A stretch of 64,000 bases of DNA from Paenibacillus selenitireducens (GTDB lineage: Bacteria; Bacillota; Bacilli; Paenibacillales; Paenibacillaceae): the NCBI RefSeq assembly GCF_002021565.1, contig NZ_MSZX01000003.1, positions 310,027 to 374,026 on the forward strand. The letters run 5' to 3'. A model generated the notes under the pieces. It saw only the letters and a list, made by a program, of their open reading frames with translations. It made no database searches and had not been told where the DNA came from. Of this stretch, positions 1-8,670 are shown one piece after another (within the stretch, counting starts at the first letter, position 1; the number at the start of each line of letters is the position of its first letter). Position numbers and translations under genes: made by a program.

Positions 1-906
1 CTCCCCGATAATATGAAGGAACAGCTCTTCAAGCGACTTGCGATTTTCCTCCACGCGATAGACGGAGTGGCCTGCGCTCACAAGACTTCTCACCGCGCCA
101 GCTACACGATTATCGTCGGTTATACCCATCGTCAAAGTCGAGTCTGCACCTTGGAAGGAGGCTTCAATACCTTGTTCGCGCAGCAGCCTTAACGCACGCT
201 CCGCTTCTGATACGCGCAGGGATACGACGCTCTGCGACTGAAGCTGCATGTTCTGAATGGTATCTTGGAACACAAGCTCGCCCTGCCGAATAATGCCGAC
301 GATGGAAGCCATCTGTTCGACCTCGCTTAATAAGTGGCTGGAGATGAGCACGGTGATGCCATGCTGCTTCGGCATGTTTTTGATGAGTTCCCTAATTTCT
401 AGAATGCCGGAAGGATCGAGTCCATTCGTCGGTTCATCCAGAATGAGCAGCTCCGGACTGCCGAGCAGCGCCCTGGCGATGCCGAGCCGCTGTTTCATCC
501 CAAGGGAATAGCCTTTAACCGCGCGCTTCGCCTCTTTCGTTAGGCCCACGATCTCCAGCACTTCATCGATGCGCTTACGCGGCACGTCGATGATGCGCCG
601 AATTGCCTCCAGATTCTCCACCGCGTTCAAGTGTCCATAGTAAGAAGGATACTCAACCAGAGAGCCTACCTTTCGCAAAATAGAGAGCCGCTGCTTGGCC
701 AGCGATTGTCCGAACACTTCTATACTCCCACTGGATGGTTTGATTAAGCCTAACAGCATACGGATGGTCGTTGTTTTGCCTGCACCGTTTGGACCCAGAA
801 AGCCGTATATTTCACCTTTCGCTATTTTCAAGTTCAGATCAGACACTGCATAGCGCCCTTTATACTTTTTACTAAGACCTTTCGTCTCTATAATCCATTT
901 ACTCAT
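1..906 (-). CDS. ABC transporter ATP-binding protein, bacitracin/lantibiotic-resistance type (3' end cut by window)
   Basis: ATPase subunit of an ABC exporter of the BcrA/LanF-like family, which usually pairs with a membrane permease to expel or detach peptide antibiotics at the membrane. The reading frame starts at an ATG at 904-906 with a GAGGTGAT ribosome site and runs out of the window. The translation shows Walker A (GPNGAGKTTT), a signature reading YSLGMKQR, Walker B (LLILDEPTNGLD) and a switch histidine (SSHLL). It lies 90 bp downstream of the histidine kinase on the same strand, so it is probably co-transcribed with the two-component system. The permease partner should lie just outside the window. 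The family is sure; the substrate is inferred. Confidence 0.9.
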   Translation of the reverse strand, partial: MSKWIIETKGLSKKYKGRYAVSDLNLKIAKGEIYGFLGPNGAGKTTTIRMLLGLIKPSSGSIEVFGQSLAKQRLSILRKVGSLVEYPSYYGHLNAVENLEAIRRIIDVPRKRIDEVLEIVGLTKEAKRAVKGYSLGMKQRLGIARALLGSPELLILDEPTNGLDPSGILEIRELIKNMPKQHGITVLISSHLLSEVEQMASIVGIIRQGELVFQDTIQNMQLQSQSVVSLRVSEAERALRLLREQGIEASFQGADSTLTMGITDDNRVAGAVRSLVSAGHSVYRVEENRKSLEELFLHIIGE

Positions 907-996
907 CTGTATCACCTCGAGTACCAGCATACCTACTCAAGGTTAAAAGAACGGGGGACTAAAGTTTAAATTTGGTTTAAAAATAGGGATGCGCTT

Positions 997-2391
997 CTAT
1001 TTCTTCCGTTCATAGATGTAGATTCGAGTTCCTTCACTCGAGCTATCCGTCTCCAGGCCTAACCCCATTTCGACGATCAGATAGTTCACGATTACCAGCC
1101 CGATACCGGCTCCCTTAGCCCCTGATTCGGAATGGATGCCTGTGCCGCGATCCGCGATAACAAGCGCACTCCTGCCTGCATGCTGCTCAACGAACAGCCC
1201 GATATACCCGCCTTGCGAAGCGTGACGTACTATATTCTGGAACAGATTATCCAATATACGCTGGAAACCCGCCTTGTCCACGTTCCATACCCATGCCTCT
1301 TCGGGCAGAAGCACCTCGACCTCCATATTTTCTCGTTCCCAGATGGGATACCAGCCGGCAGCGCTCTCTCGTGCCAGACGCAGCACATCGAGCGGCTCAG
1401 GAGACAGTTGATAACGACCGCTTGTCATAAGTGTGTGGGTCAGCAAATTATCGATCAGCTCACTTAATCCCGAAACTTTGTCCTGCACGATAGAGAGAGA
1501 GTTCCGCCCCCGATCGCTTAGCGCTTCCTCCCGCAAGCCATACAAATGTCCACTCATGACGGTCAGTGGCGTTCGTAGATCATGCGAAAGATTGGCTATG
1601 AGCGATTTCCGCAGCGCTTCCTCTTCGAGCTGTCGCTCTCGACTGATGTGCAGCTGTTCAATCATTCCATTGAACGCGGCTTCCAGCCCGCCAATCTCAT
1701 CTGTTCTCCTTAGCTCCACGGGTTTTGGGATACCATGCTCATCCTGAAGTGCCATGGCCGATTGAAGGTGGAGCAAGCGCCTTTGAATATGTCGGAAGAA
1801 GAGGATGGAGATCGTAACGAACAGCACAAACATAGTAAAGATAATGGCGATATATACAGGCGTCCCTATCGTTGCAGGTCTTTCGAACAGATCTCTCGGC
1901 ATCTGCAGCACCATAAAGCTTGAGTGGGCATTGTCCTTTCCCATGAAGGCTACCACCGTGTACGGATCCGTGTTCACGCTCTTCTTCATGAAGGCTACTG
2001 CATCACTAGGCATCCAGAGGTCGGGTATTCCGGCTTGCGGAGGGAGCTCCAATTCTGTAGCTCCTGCACTGTTCACCCAGAATATAGAAGCTTCGGGGTA
2101 CTGCGCCTTCAATTCATGCAATCGGAGATTGATCTGGGGCGTCGACTTTCCTTCCATCTCCGCTGCAGCAGCGTACCACATGGCCCTCACATCAGACGCA
2201 TTACCGTACTTTAAGTCATCTTTCGGATTGCCGTTCATCATATTTCCAAACACGATATAAGATACGCTTACGATAGGCATGACAACGGGGATGAACAGAA
2301 AAGACCCAAGGACAATAAGCAGATACTGGCTCCTTAGGGACTGTCTTGCGAACCATTTGGACTCCCTGGGCTTGCGAATAGCTTTTTTCAT
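997..2391 (-). CDS. membrane sensor histidine kinase
   Basis: Class I HisKA sensor kinase of 464 residues. Two membrane segments (about 24-48 and 177-199) bracket an extracytoplasmic region of about 130 residues. A HAMP-like linker follows, then the H-box (NLSHDLRTPL, His near 270), an N-box (LDNLFQNIVRHA) and a GTGIH...GAGIGL ATP lid. It should autophosphorylate and pass phosphate to the response regulator encoded 7 bp upstream. The order regulator-kinase-ABC ATPase resembles Bacillales detection modules for cell-wall-active peptides. The start is supported by an AGAGGGTG site that overlaps the end of the regulator gene. Confidence 0.93.
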   Translation of the reverse strand: MKKAIRKPRESKWFARQSLRSQYLLIVLGSFLFIPVVMPIVSVSYIVFGNMMNGNPKDDLKYGNASDVRAMWYAAAAEMEGKSTPQINLRLHELKAQYPEASIFWVNSAGATELELPPQAGIPDLWMPSDAVAFMKKSVNTDPYTVVAFMGKDNAHSSFMVLQMPRDLFERPATIGTPVYIAIIFTMFVLFVTISILFFRHIQRRLLHLQSAMALQDEHGIPKPVELRRTDEIGGLEAAFNGMIEQLHISRERQLEEEALRKSLIANLSHDLRTPLTVMSGHLYGLREEALSDRGRNSLSIVQDKVSGLSELIDNLLTHTLMTSGRYQLSPEPLDVLRLARESAAGWYPIWERENMEVEVLLPEEAWVWNVDKAGFQRILDNLFQNIVRHASQGGYIGLFVEQHAGRSALVIADRGTGIHSESGAKGAGIGLVIVNYLIVEMGLGLETDSSSEGTRIYIYERKK

Positions 2392-2398
2392 CCCTTCA

Positions 2399-3073
2399 TC
2401 ACCCTCTAATCCTATATCCTAAACCTCGTATGGTCTCGATAATTTCAGGAGATGCAGGGTCTCTCTCGATTTTCTCGCGAAGGTAGCGTATATGTACCAT
2501 CAGTGTCTTGTCCCCTTCAAGATAGGATTCTCCCCACACCGATTCATAGATTTGCTCTTTCGTCATAATCTGGCCGAGATGGCGGATCAGATACATAAAG
2601 ATATGGAACTGCTTGCCGCTTAACGTGATCTCTTCTTCGTTATCTGTATTCACGATCCGATTCTCGGCTTCATAGACGAGCAAGTGCTTCACGTTCGTTG
2701 GAACGTTGGAAAATGTGCTGGAACGCCGCAGCAATACCTCAATTCGAGCAATCAGTTCATCGGGATGGAATGGCTTCGTAACATAATCATCCGCGAATTG
2801 AAGTCCTTGAAGTTTATCGTCAATCGCTGTTCGCGCTGACAGCATGAGGATTGGAATCGAAGGCGCAACCTTCTTCAATCGCTGCCCCACTGTAAATCCA
2901 TCTAGTCCAGGCAGCATCACATCCAGAATGATTAGACTGCAGTTCTCAACCTCCTCCGTGGCCCGATCTCCGCTTCGAAGCCATTTCACTTCGTATTGAT
3001 GTGCGCGAAGATGCTCCACAACGAAGCTTCCTATCTCTTGATCATCTTCAATGTATAACAGCGTCGTTATCAT
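2399..3073 (-). CDS. OmpR/PhoB-family response regulator
   Basis: Two-domain response regulator of 224 residues. The receiver domain has acidic residues at the start (YIEDD) and a phosphoacceptor Asp near 51 (LIILDVMLPG); the conserved Thr/Ser and Lys follow (LSAR, VTKPF). The C-terminal winged helix carries the usual wing (RYLREKIERDP, ETIRGLGYRI). The ATG at 3071-3073 is chosen because it begins the receiver fold and has a GGGAGAG site; the frame is open upstream for 30 more codons that look non-coding. It heads the operon with the kinase and the ABC ATPase and probably activates those genes. Confidence 0.92.
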   Translation of the reverse strand: MITTLLYIEDDQEIGSFVVEHLRAHQYEVKWLRSGDRATEEVENCSLIILDVMLPGLDGFTVGQRLKKVAPSIPILMLSARTAIDDKLQGLQFADDYVTKPFHPDELIARIEVLLRRSSTFSNVPTNVKHLLVYEAENRIVNTDNEEEITLSGKQFHIFMYLIRHLGQIMTKEQIYESVWGESYLEGDKTLMVHIRYLREKIERDPASPEIIETIRGLGYRIRG

Positions 3074-3231
3074 ACGCCAACTCTCCCTTCGCCGCTCATG
3101 ATTGTATGTGAGCATTGTACACGATCCTAATCGTTTGATGATATGGATAATATGGATTTTCAAGCATAGTAAAGGAACTTCACCTATGTATATTTATTCT
3201 ACTAGAAAATGAGAGGGTGACAAATGTTCAC

Positions 3232-3260
3232 TTGTCATAAGGAAGGTTATTTCGTATCAT
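3232..3260 (+). promoter_or_regulatory. predicted sigma-A promoter of the TetR gene
   Basis: TTGTCA at 3232-3237 and TATCAT at 3255-3260 are separated by 17 bp. Transcription would begin around 3267, inside the palindromic operator, which fits autorepression. The transcript would have a leader of only about 18 bases without a clear ribosome site. Confidence 0.6.
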
Positions 3261-3264
3261 CACA

Positions 3265-3281
3265 TTAGAACGATCGTTCAA
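3265..3281. promoter_or_regulatory. TetR-family operator 1
   Basis: The core GAACGATCGTTC at 3268-3279 is a perfect 12-bp palindrome, preceded by TTA and followed by AA. A near copy lies at 3909-3926 in front of the SDR gene. Location over the predicted transcription start, 4 bp before the TetR start codon, supports an autoregulatory operator. Confidence 0.7.
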
Positions 3282-3284
3282 TAG

Positions 3285-3890
3285 ATGAGGATGACAAACT
3301 ACGTGAAAAGACATTATGACAGTGAACAGACAAGACAGATCATTGCGGAGAAGGCGACGCAGTTATTCGCACAGAATGGCTTTTCGGGGACCGCGATCTC
3401 GGATATCTCTAAGGAATCGGGCTTTAGCAAAGGGCATGTGTACTATCATTTCGAGAATAAGGAAAAGCTGTTCGTCTTTTTGGCACAGGATTCGATGCGC
3501 TTATGGGGCGAGAAATGGGAGGCTGTCTCTACGGCTTATCCATCGGCTACCGCGAAGCTGTATGGCATGGCAACGTTCGTACTGAATCATTATAAGACGC
3601 CTCTACTCAAAGTAGGGCAAGAACTTGCGGCGAATCCGTCGACGAGTCCCGAGACGGTGAAAAGTCTCTACGATCTCGCCGTTGTGCCCATGCAGGCTTA
3701 CGCGGGCATTTTCCAATTAGGCGTGGATACGGGGGAGTTCGATACTCTGGATGTGCAAGAGACGGCGTTCCTGTTCGGTACGTGGATGGGTGCCCTATGT
3801 CAGCATGTTTTTACGATGGAGTACGAGGTTCTGCATCGGATGTTTCAGCAGAGTGTAACGATTTTTTTGGGCGGAATTCAGAAGAAATAA
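3285..3890 (+). CDS. TetR/AcrR-family transcriptional repressor
   Basis: Repressor of 201 residues. The N-terminal helix-turn-helix (GTAISDISKESGFSKGHVYY, then HFENKEKL) is the classic TetR fold; the helical C-terminal part would bind an unknown ligand. The start could be the ATG at 3285 or the one at 3291; neither has a good Shine-Dalgarno site. It is followed by an SDR oxidoreductase gene on the same strand with its own copy of the operator. The simplest reading is that the repressor controls itself and the SDR in response to a substrate of that enzyme. Confidence 0.9.
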   Translation: MRMTNYVKRHYDSEQTRQIIAEKATQLFAQNGFSGTAISDISKESGFSKGHVYYHFENKEKLFVFLAQDSMRLWGEKWEAVSTAYPSATAKLYGMATFVLNHYKTPLLKVGQELAANPSTSPETVKSLYDLAVVPMQAYAGIFQLGVDTGEFDTLDVQETAFLFGTWMGALCQHVFTMEYEVLHRMFQQSVTIFLGGIQKK

Positions 3891-3908
3891 GCGTTTCGCC
3901 TCTCTCAA

Positions 3909-3926
3909 TTAGAACGATCGTACTAA
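3909..3926. promoter_or_regulatory. TetR-family operator 2, upstream of the SDR gene
   Basis: TTAGAACGATCGTACTAA is an 18-bp imperfect palindrome with an ACGATCGT core, matching the operator at 3265-3281. It lies in the 86-bp gap between the TetR and SDR genes, about 50 bp before the SDR start. Confidence 0.65.
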
Positions 3927-3976
3927 TTGTTCTAAAGTCATCTCATTCTCTTATGTCAAAGAAAGGTTGTGCTAGA

Positions 3977-4798
3977 ATGCCATCTTCGAACCAGGTAGGG
4001 ATCATCACAGGGGGCGCTTCAGGAATAGGCAGGGCGATAGGCAAGGAGCTTGCTCGTCGCGGCGTTTATGTCATGCTTGCGGATAAGAATGCGGAAGAGG
4101 GGGAGAACGCGGTTCAGGAAATTCAGGCGCAGGGTGGTAACGCTAGGTTTATCAAGGTGGATGTAAGCGATGCGAAGCAAATGCATACGGCTGTTCACGC
4201 GGTGTATGAAGAATTCGGCCGCTTGGACTATATGTTCAACAATGCGGGCATTTCCATGTACGGTGAGGTGTATGATATGACCTTGGAACATTGGGAACGT
4301 ATCATGAACGTGAATGTATGGGGGGTTATTCACGGCATTCAAGCGGCCTATCCTCTCATGAAGCAGCAGGGCTTCGGCCATATTGCGAATACGGCTTCTG
4401 CAACAGGGTTGGGACCTTCGCCGACGGCAGCGGCTTATGCGACGACGAAACATGCGATCGTCGGGTTAACGACGTCACTGCATTATGAAGCGGAAGCCTT
4501 TGGAATCAAGGTTAGTGCGCTATGTCCAGCCTTCGTAGATACATCGATTTTTGAGCGTGGAGAAGCGATATCCATGGATAAAGCCCTGATTAACGAACAG
4601 GTTAAGAAGCAGAAACCCATGAGTCCAGAAAAATTTGCGGTCTTCGCGTTAAAGGGACTAGAACGTAATCAGCCGATCGTATGCCCGATGCCATTGCGTC
4701 GGACGATGGATATATTCTTTACCCTGTTCCCTTCGGTGCATCGCAAGCTGATGCGTCTGGTCTGTCGCGTTGCACGTAAAGCACGGGTGGAGGCTTAA
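3977..4798 (+). CDS. short-chain dehydrogenase/reductase (SDR)
   Basis: NAD(P)-dependent oxidoreductase of the classical SDR family, 273 residues. It shows the cofactor loop TGGASGIG, the NNAG motif, and a catalytic Ser and YxxxK (YATTK). The C-terminal part is basic and may be amphipathic. The ATG at 3977 was chosen because the Rossmann strand begins right after it (VGIITGG), although the frame is open back into the TetR gene. Substrate unknown; regulation by the adjacent TetR is supported by the shared palindrome. Confidence 0.88.
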   Translation: MPSSNQVGIITGGASGIGRAIGKELARRGVYVMLADKNAEEGENAVQEIQAQGGNARFIKVDVSDAKQMHTAVHAVYEEFGRLDYMFNNAGISMYGEVYDMTLEHWERIMNVNVWGVIHGIQAAYPLMKQQGFGHIANTASATGLGPSPTAAAYATTKHAIVGLTTSLHYEAEAFGIKVSALCPAFVDTSIFERGEAISMDKALINEQVKKQKPMSPEKFAVFALKGLERNQPIVCPMPLRRTMDIFFTLFPSVHRKLMRLVCRVARKARVEA

Positions 4799-4843
4799 CA
4801 CTCTCCTGGCTATAGATAGGCATAGGTATCATCACACACAAAT

Positions 4844-4880
4844 ACAGCTCCGATAGGCAAATATGCCGTATCGGAGCTGT
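4844..4880. terminator. hairpin between convergent SDR and thrC genes
   Basis: Inverted repeat with arms ACAGCTCCGATA and TATCGGAGCTGT plus an inner GGC/GCC pair. It lies between the ends of two convergent genes and may serve both strands. No strong T tract on either side, so termination strength is uncertain. Confidence 0.55.
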
Positions 4881-4897
4881 GTGACGACATGGGACAT

Positions 4898-6286
4898 TTA
4901 GTAGAATTTCACTAATTGTTCCACGATCTCGCTGTTGGATCCGCCAACAAGCGTTTGGAATTGCGGTTTATCGAATAACGCTTCGATTTGAGGTGGAGGC
5001 GTCTGTTCGATGTTGACCAGGCGAATGGCCTCGTCGAACTTCGCTGGATGCGCGGTGGATAGGGCCACGGTGACTTCATCCTCGCTGGTGAACTGCTCTG
5101 CCGCTGCTACGCCGCATGCCGTATGCGGATCGAGCAAGTAAGCATTGGAATCATAATACTTGCTGATGGTGCGTAGGCATTCTTCGCCCTGTACGCCATA
5201 TGCGACGAAATCGGCTTGAACCGTTGCTAACTTGTCGGCAGGAATGACGATGTTGCCATCAACCTTGTATTGATCCATGATCGCGGAGATCGCTTGCGCA
5301 TCTTCCCCATGCAGGTAATAAAGATAACGCTCGAAGTTGCTTGCCACTTGAATATCCATGGATGGACTGTAAGTGCTGTGGAACTCGCCTGGTTGATATA
5401 CGCCCTCGCGCACGAAGCGCTCCAAGATATTGTTCTCATTGGTTGCAAGAATAAGCTTGTGAATCGGCAGACCCATGCGTTTCGCGAGGTATCCTGCGAA
5501 GATATCCCCGAAATTCCCTGTCGGTACGCTGAAGTTCACTTTCCCAGCTTGTCCTTGGTTCGCGAGTTGGAAGTAAGCGTAGAAGTAATATACCGTCTGA
5601 GCTAGAATACGCGCGATATTAATCGAGTTAATAGCACGCAAATGGTAGCGGTGCTTGAACTCCACATCAGCGAACAATTCCTTGATGATGCGCTGGCAAT
5701 CATCGAAGTTGCCTTCCACAGACAGGTTTAATACGTTCGCATCATCCACGGTAGTCATTTGCAGCTCCTGCACCTTGCTTACCTTCTGATGCGGGTGGAG
5801 AATACAAATGCGAATGCCTTCTTTGCCGCGTACGCCTTCGATTGCCGATGCGCCCGTATCGCCGGATGTCGCGCCTAGAATATGGATGATCGAGTTATTT
5901 TTGCGTGAGATATAGGAATAGAGATTGCCCAAAAATTGCAAGGCTACGTCTTTGAATGCAAATGTCGGGCCGTGGAACAATTCAAGAATGTGAAGATGGT
6001 TATTGATCGAACGTACTGGTGTGACCTCCGCATCGCGGAATGTTCCGTAGCTGTCATCAACAAGCTGTTTCAAGTCCTCGCGCGGAATTTCTCCGTCAAT
6101 GTAGAGGGAGAATACTTCTAGTGCCAACTCCTGATACGAGAGCTGCTGCCATTGCTTCAAAGTGTCTGCAGATACTTGTGGAATGTGCTTTGGAACGAGG
6201 AGGCCGCCATCATCTGCGAGTCCCATCATGACCGCATCGATGAAGCCGATTGCCCCTACTTTCCCCCGAGTGCTAATGTAGTCCAT
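4898..6286 (-). CDS. thrC: threonine synthase
   Basis: PLP enzyme converting O-phosphohomoserine to threonine and phosphate, the last step of threonine biosynthesis. The 462-residue length and N-terminus (YISTRGKVGAIGF) match the long enterobacterial/fungal class rather than the 350-residue B. subtilis form. The PLP-binding lysine lies in GPTFAFKDVALQ (Lys near 112), and the phosphate-binding loop ATSGDTGASA is present. The ATG has a consensus AAGGAGAT site. It is a single gene with convergent SDR on one side and the AT-rich island upstream. Confidence 0.95.
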   Translation of the reverse strand: MDYISTRGKVGAIGFIDAVMMGLADDGGLLVPKHIPQVSADTLKQWQQLSYQELALEVFSLYIDGEIPREDLKQLVDDSYGTFRDAEVTPVRSINNHLHILELFHGPTFAFKDVALQFLGNLYSYISRKNNSIIHILGATSGDTGASAIEGVRGKEGIRICILHPHQKVSKVQELQMTTVDDANVLNLSVEGNFDDCQRIIKELFADVEFKHRYHLRAINSINIARILAQTVYYFYAYFQLANQGQAGKVNFSVPTGNFGDIFAGYLAKRMGLPIHKLILATNENNILERFVREGVYQPGEFHSTYSPSMDIQVASNFERYLYYLHGEDAQAISAIMDQYKVDGNIVIPADKLATVQADFVAYGVQGEECLRTISKYYDSNAYLLDPHTACGVAAAEQFTSEDEVTVALSTAHPAKFDEAIRLVNIEQTPPPQIEALFDKPQFQTLVGGSNSEIVEQLVKFY

Positions 6287-6617
6287 AATAATCTCCTTAA
6301 TCGAGTAAGTTTTCAGTTATTGTATCAAAAAAACGTGCCCCTGCGTAATGAATTTTCTATATGAGCCTGAATAGGGGAGCTTATCGTAGGGAATGAATCG
6401 ATTTATGGGGCTGTAATATCATTTTGATTACCAATAGACGGATTGAAAAAAACAGGTTTGCGACTGGTTTTAATTATAAAATCCTTCAATATAACTAAAT
6501 AAGGCTTGATTAGCTTCCTAAGTCTGTATGCAGGATTATTCCGTCAGGAATACTGTATCTGGTATCTGAGCTTCGCTTTTTGTAACGTTTCTAGTATAAA
6601 GTTGAAGGTCGTTCGTT
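6287..6617. other. intergenic region at the left edge of the AT-rich island
   Basis: About 330 bp without a supported gene. It must contain the thrC promoter on the minus strand near 6287-6400. Base composition drops in GC here and stays low until about 12.3 kb. I found no direct repeats or integrase gene marking an attachment site. Confidence 0.4.
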
Positions 6618-6809
6618 TTGAGAATGGAATCTATTGAAGTTGGCGTAAAATATTTTGCAGATATGTGGAAAGGACAACGCGAATACGATGTTTTAAATAT
6701 TGTACAAGCATATAATTTTGGAGGTGGTTTTCTAAGTCACTCAGGTAAGAGTTATTCTCTGGATAGTGCTATTCAATTCTCAAAAAATCAAGCAGGTGAA
6801 TATGCCTGA
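6618..6809 (+). pseudogene. fragment of a CwlT/Orf14-type lysozyme (mobile-element cell-wall hydrolase)
   Basis: Only the tail of a lysozyme-like domain remains: ESIEVGVKYFADMWK, then QAYNFGGGFLSH and AIQFSKNQA. This pattern is typical of the peptidoglycan hydrolases that conjugative elements of the Tn916 group use to pass the cell wall. The catalytic N-terminal half is missing and no ribosome site precedes the fragment. The last eight bases overlap the start of the next small gene. A CHAP-domain fragment of similar origin lies at 11606-11875. Confidence 0.6.
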
Positions 6810-7002
6810 TAAAACATCGCTAATTCTTGGAAGATATATAAACCAGCAGACTCTAATGAGAGAATTGCATATTGGCTATGACACATTAAAAACACTTCGT
6901 CTAAATGGATTAGAAGTAATTATTATTGGTAGGCAACATTTGTATGATCTTGAAGATGTAAAGGATATTTTCAATCAATCAAAAAATGATTTACCTGATT
7001 AA
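6802..7002 (+). CDS. small helix-turn-helix-like protein of mobile-element type
   Basis: Protein of 66 residues starting at an ATG at 6802 with an AGGTGA site. The segment INQQTLMRELHIGYDTLKTL looks like a DNA-binding helix-turn-helix, followed by a short wing (EVIIIGRQHLYDLEDV) as in excisionase-like or MerR-like small proteins. The family is not recognised with confidence. The context of conjugative-element debris suggests a former regulator or excisionase. It may still be translated because its ribosome site is intact. Confidence 0.5.
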   Translation: MPDKTSLILGRYINQQTLMRELHIGYDTLKTLRLNGLEVIIIGRQHLYDLEDVKDIFNQSKNDLPD

Positions 7003-7089
7003 AACCTCAACTATTAAAATCTTACTAAAAATAAAAATATCCTAATCCTTGCGACTTCTTTAGGAGTTAGATTCCGAGTATTTTTCAGT

Positions 7090-7257
7090 TCAGAGACCAT
7101 ACCAATAGGAATTCCTACGTTGATAGCAATCTAAATCAAGTTCACCATCTCGTGTAGATTCTTTTAGTAATAAAGGTTGAAACTGTTGATACAAATAGAC
7201 CATCGCTTCATTCTCGCCTTGTTGAGCTTTAAGTGCTAAAGAAGTGAGAGTTTCCAT
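7090..7257 (-). CDS. small truncated sigma-like/helical protein of mobile-element type
   Basis: A 55-residue frame with a very good ribosome site (AAGGGAGG, 8 bp before the ATG at 7255-7257). The start METLTSLALKAQQGENEAM and then YQQFQPLLLKES, GELDLDCYQ resemble the first part of small sigma-70-like regulators on Firmicute mobile elements. After DCYQ the resemblance stops and the frame ends soon, so the protein is probably truncated. It is just downstream of the split sigma-like gene at 7328-7728, on the same strand. Confidence 0.5.
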   Translation of the reverse strand: METLTSLALKAQQGENEAMVYLYQQFQPLLLKESTRDGELDLDCYQRRNSYWYGL

Positions 7258-7327
7258 ATTATATTCCTCCCTTAAAAATTTGTGATTAATTTTCCAGGGA
7301 GGAGGTCGTATATAATTGAATAGGAGA

Positions 7328-7728
7328 CTATCTTATCATTAACCCCTTTAATTTTTCTAATAACCTTTTTTTGTAAATAGAAATCGCCTGTTGAGATAAT
7401 TCTTTTTCTTTTGCAAGTTCAGTGTCGCTTTTTTTTGCAACATATTTTTCTAGTAAGAATTTTTTTCTTGTATATTTAGTCGTTTAATCGCTTTTATAAG
7501 CATTTCATCCTCAAAGTATTCTTCAAGATTTTTCAAATCAATAGCTGATATATTACTAATATTAAAATAGTTGTCTGTGTAAAAAGAATCAGGTGTGATA
7601 TCTTGAAAATCATTAAGGATTGATCTAGTAGAATAGTTTCTCTTTTTTCTGTAATAATTGTTTGCGTGATAGTGTATGCCAATGTGAATATATTTCTTCA
7701 GTTTGTTATCACTTGGAGTATTTGCCAT
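7328..7728 (-). pseudogene. sigma-70-like regulator of mobile-element type, split by a frameshift in an A7 tract
   Basis: The first frame (7450-7728) has the N-terminal part, HIGIHYHANNYYRKKR and YFNISNISAIDLKNLEEYF, and ends prematurely after NIQEKNSY. The neighbouring frame continues seamlessly with LLEKYVAKKSDTELAKEKEL and then SQQAISIYKKRLLEKLKG, a region-4-like helix-turn-helix, to a TAG at 7328-7330. The break lies at seven A residues (coding strand) near 7459-7465; one more A restores a 133-residue protein. It may be a true mutation, a sequencing error, or recoding, since the local sequence fits A_AAA_AAT. Confidence 0.6.
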
Positions 7729-7742
7729 GTAACCATCCCCCT

Positions 7743-8204
7743 TTACCTTTGTGTCTTTTCTGCTCGCCTATACTGCCAAAAACCCCTATGAACTTTTTCA
7801 ATAGGCAAATTATTGTCTTTCACCATTTTGGGTAAAATGTTATTTACTAGATTTTTGTAATCTAAATTAAAATGTAGATTTTTAGTGATAGAGGAATGGA
7901 TTTTTGAGCCATTCATGGGTATGCCAGAAGTTTTCAGGATGTAGCAAATATCTTTAGAAATAATGTCGTAGGGGATAGAAGAAGGCTTTATTTTTTGATC
8001 ATTAAATTTTGCACGATCAATTTCTTTCTTTGGAATAATAGTTGTTTTAGTGTATGATTGTCCTTCAGAAATGGTGTTTTCTATTTCTTCTATCCGGTTT
8101 AATCGGTTTTCGATGGCTTCATAAAGACTAGTGATTGCTTTTCTTTCATGGATTAATTCAACAATCAGCTTCATCAATGCCCTTTTTTCTTCTAACAAGT
8201 TCAA
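7743..8204 (-). CDS. hypothetical protein with coiled-coil N-terminus and possible winged-helix C-terminus
   Basis: Protein of 153 residues starting at TTG (8202-8204) behind an AGAGGTGAT site. Residues 1-45 are rich in Leu, Glu and Lys in a heptad-like pattern (IENRLNRIEEIENTI). The C-terminal half (ISKDICYILKTSGIPMNG, then KMVKDNNLPIEKVHRGFWQY) resembles a winged-helix fold. Function not recognised. It is 14 bp upstream of the split sigma-like gene and probably formed an operon with it in the ancestral element. Confidence 0.6.
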   Translation of the reverse strand: MNLLEEKRALMKLIVELIHERKAITSLYEAIENRLNRIEEIENTISEGQSYTKTTIIPKKEIDRAKFNDQKIKPSSIPYDIISKDICYILKTSGIPMNGSKIHSSITKNLHFNLDYKNLVNNILPKMVKDNNLPIEKVHRGFWQYRRAEKTQR

Positions 8205-8316
8205 ATTATCACCTCTTTACTAATAAGAGGTTTTAAAGCTGTCAAATAACAACAAAAAAACTATCAATTAATTTTTGATAGCTTTTTGCGAGTTTCTCTT
8301 TTAATATTGTTGTATT

Positions 8317-8670
8317 TTATGAAGAGATAGTTTTAATAAAATTAAATAAATTGTAGATTGTTAGAATTAAATCGACTTTGCTATTTTTCTTAGTAATTTG
8401 AAAATCTTTTGCACCTCTATTAATACTGAAAATACCACTTAAACCATTATCATAAAGTGATTCTATATTTTCACCAACAACAGCAATGGCAGGAACTTGA
8501 TTTTTCTTTGCCATTCTTGCAATACCTGCAATGACTTTTTCTTATATTTCGAGGCAAAAGGTAATCCAGTGTCTTCTTTGACTGGTAGTGCATCAATGTC
8601 CGTTCTTAACCCAATTATTGGATGGTCTTTATTGTCTTGTAACATTGCGACTAATCTAGTTCCAAGGTAC
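8317..8670 (-). pseudogene. chimeric remnant: M20 amidohydrolase fragment joined to glycerate kinase C-terminus
   Basis: Reading the minus strand, 8670 to about 8550 encodes an M20 peptidase/amidohydrolase segment (IGLRTDIDALPVKEDTGLPF). Near 8537-8550 the similarity switches, in another frame, to the C-terminus of a glycerate kinase (VIAGIARMAKKNQVPAIAVV, then ESLYDNGLSGIFSI), ending at 8317. Neither part has its catalytic core or a proper start. It appears to be the product of a deletion that fused two unrelated genes, followed by decay. Confidence 0.55.

Noticed and set aside
6287-6617. T-box or threonine-responsive leader upstream of thrC
   Set aside because: I could not find a T-box consensus or a leader peptide rich in threonine codons.
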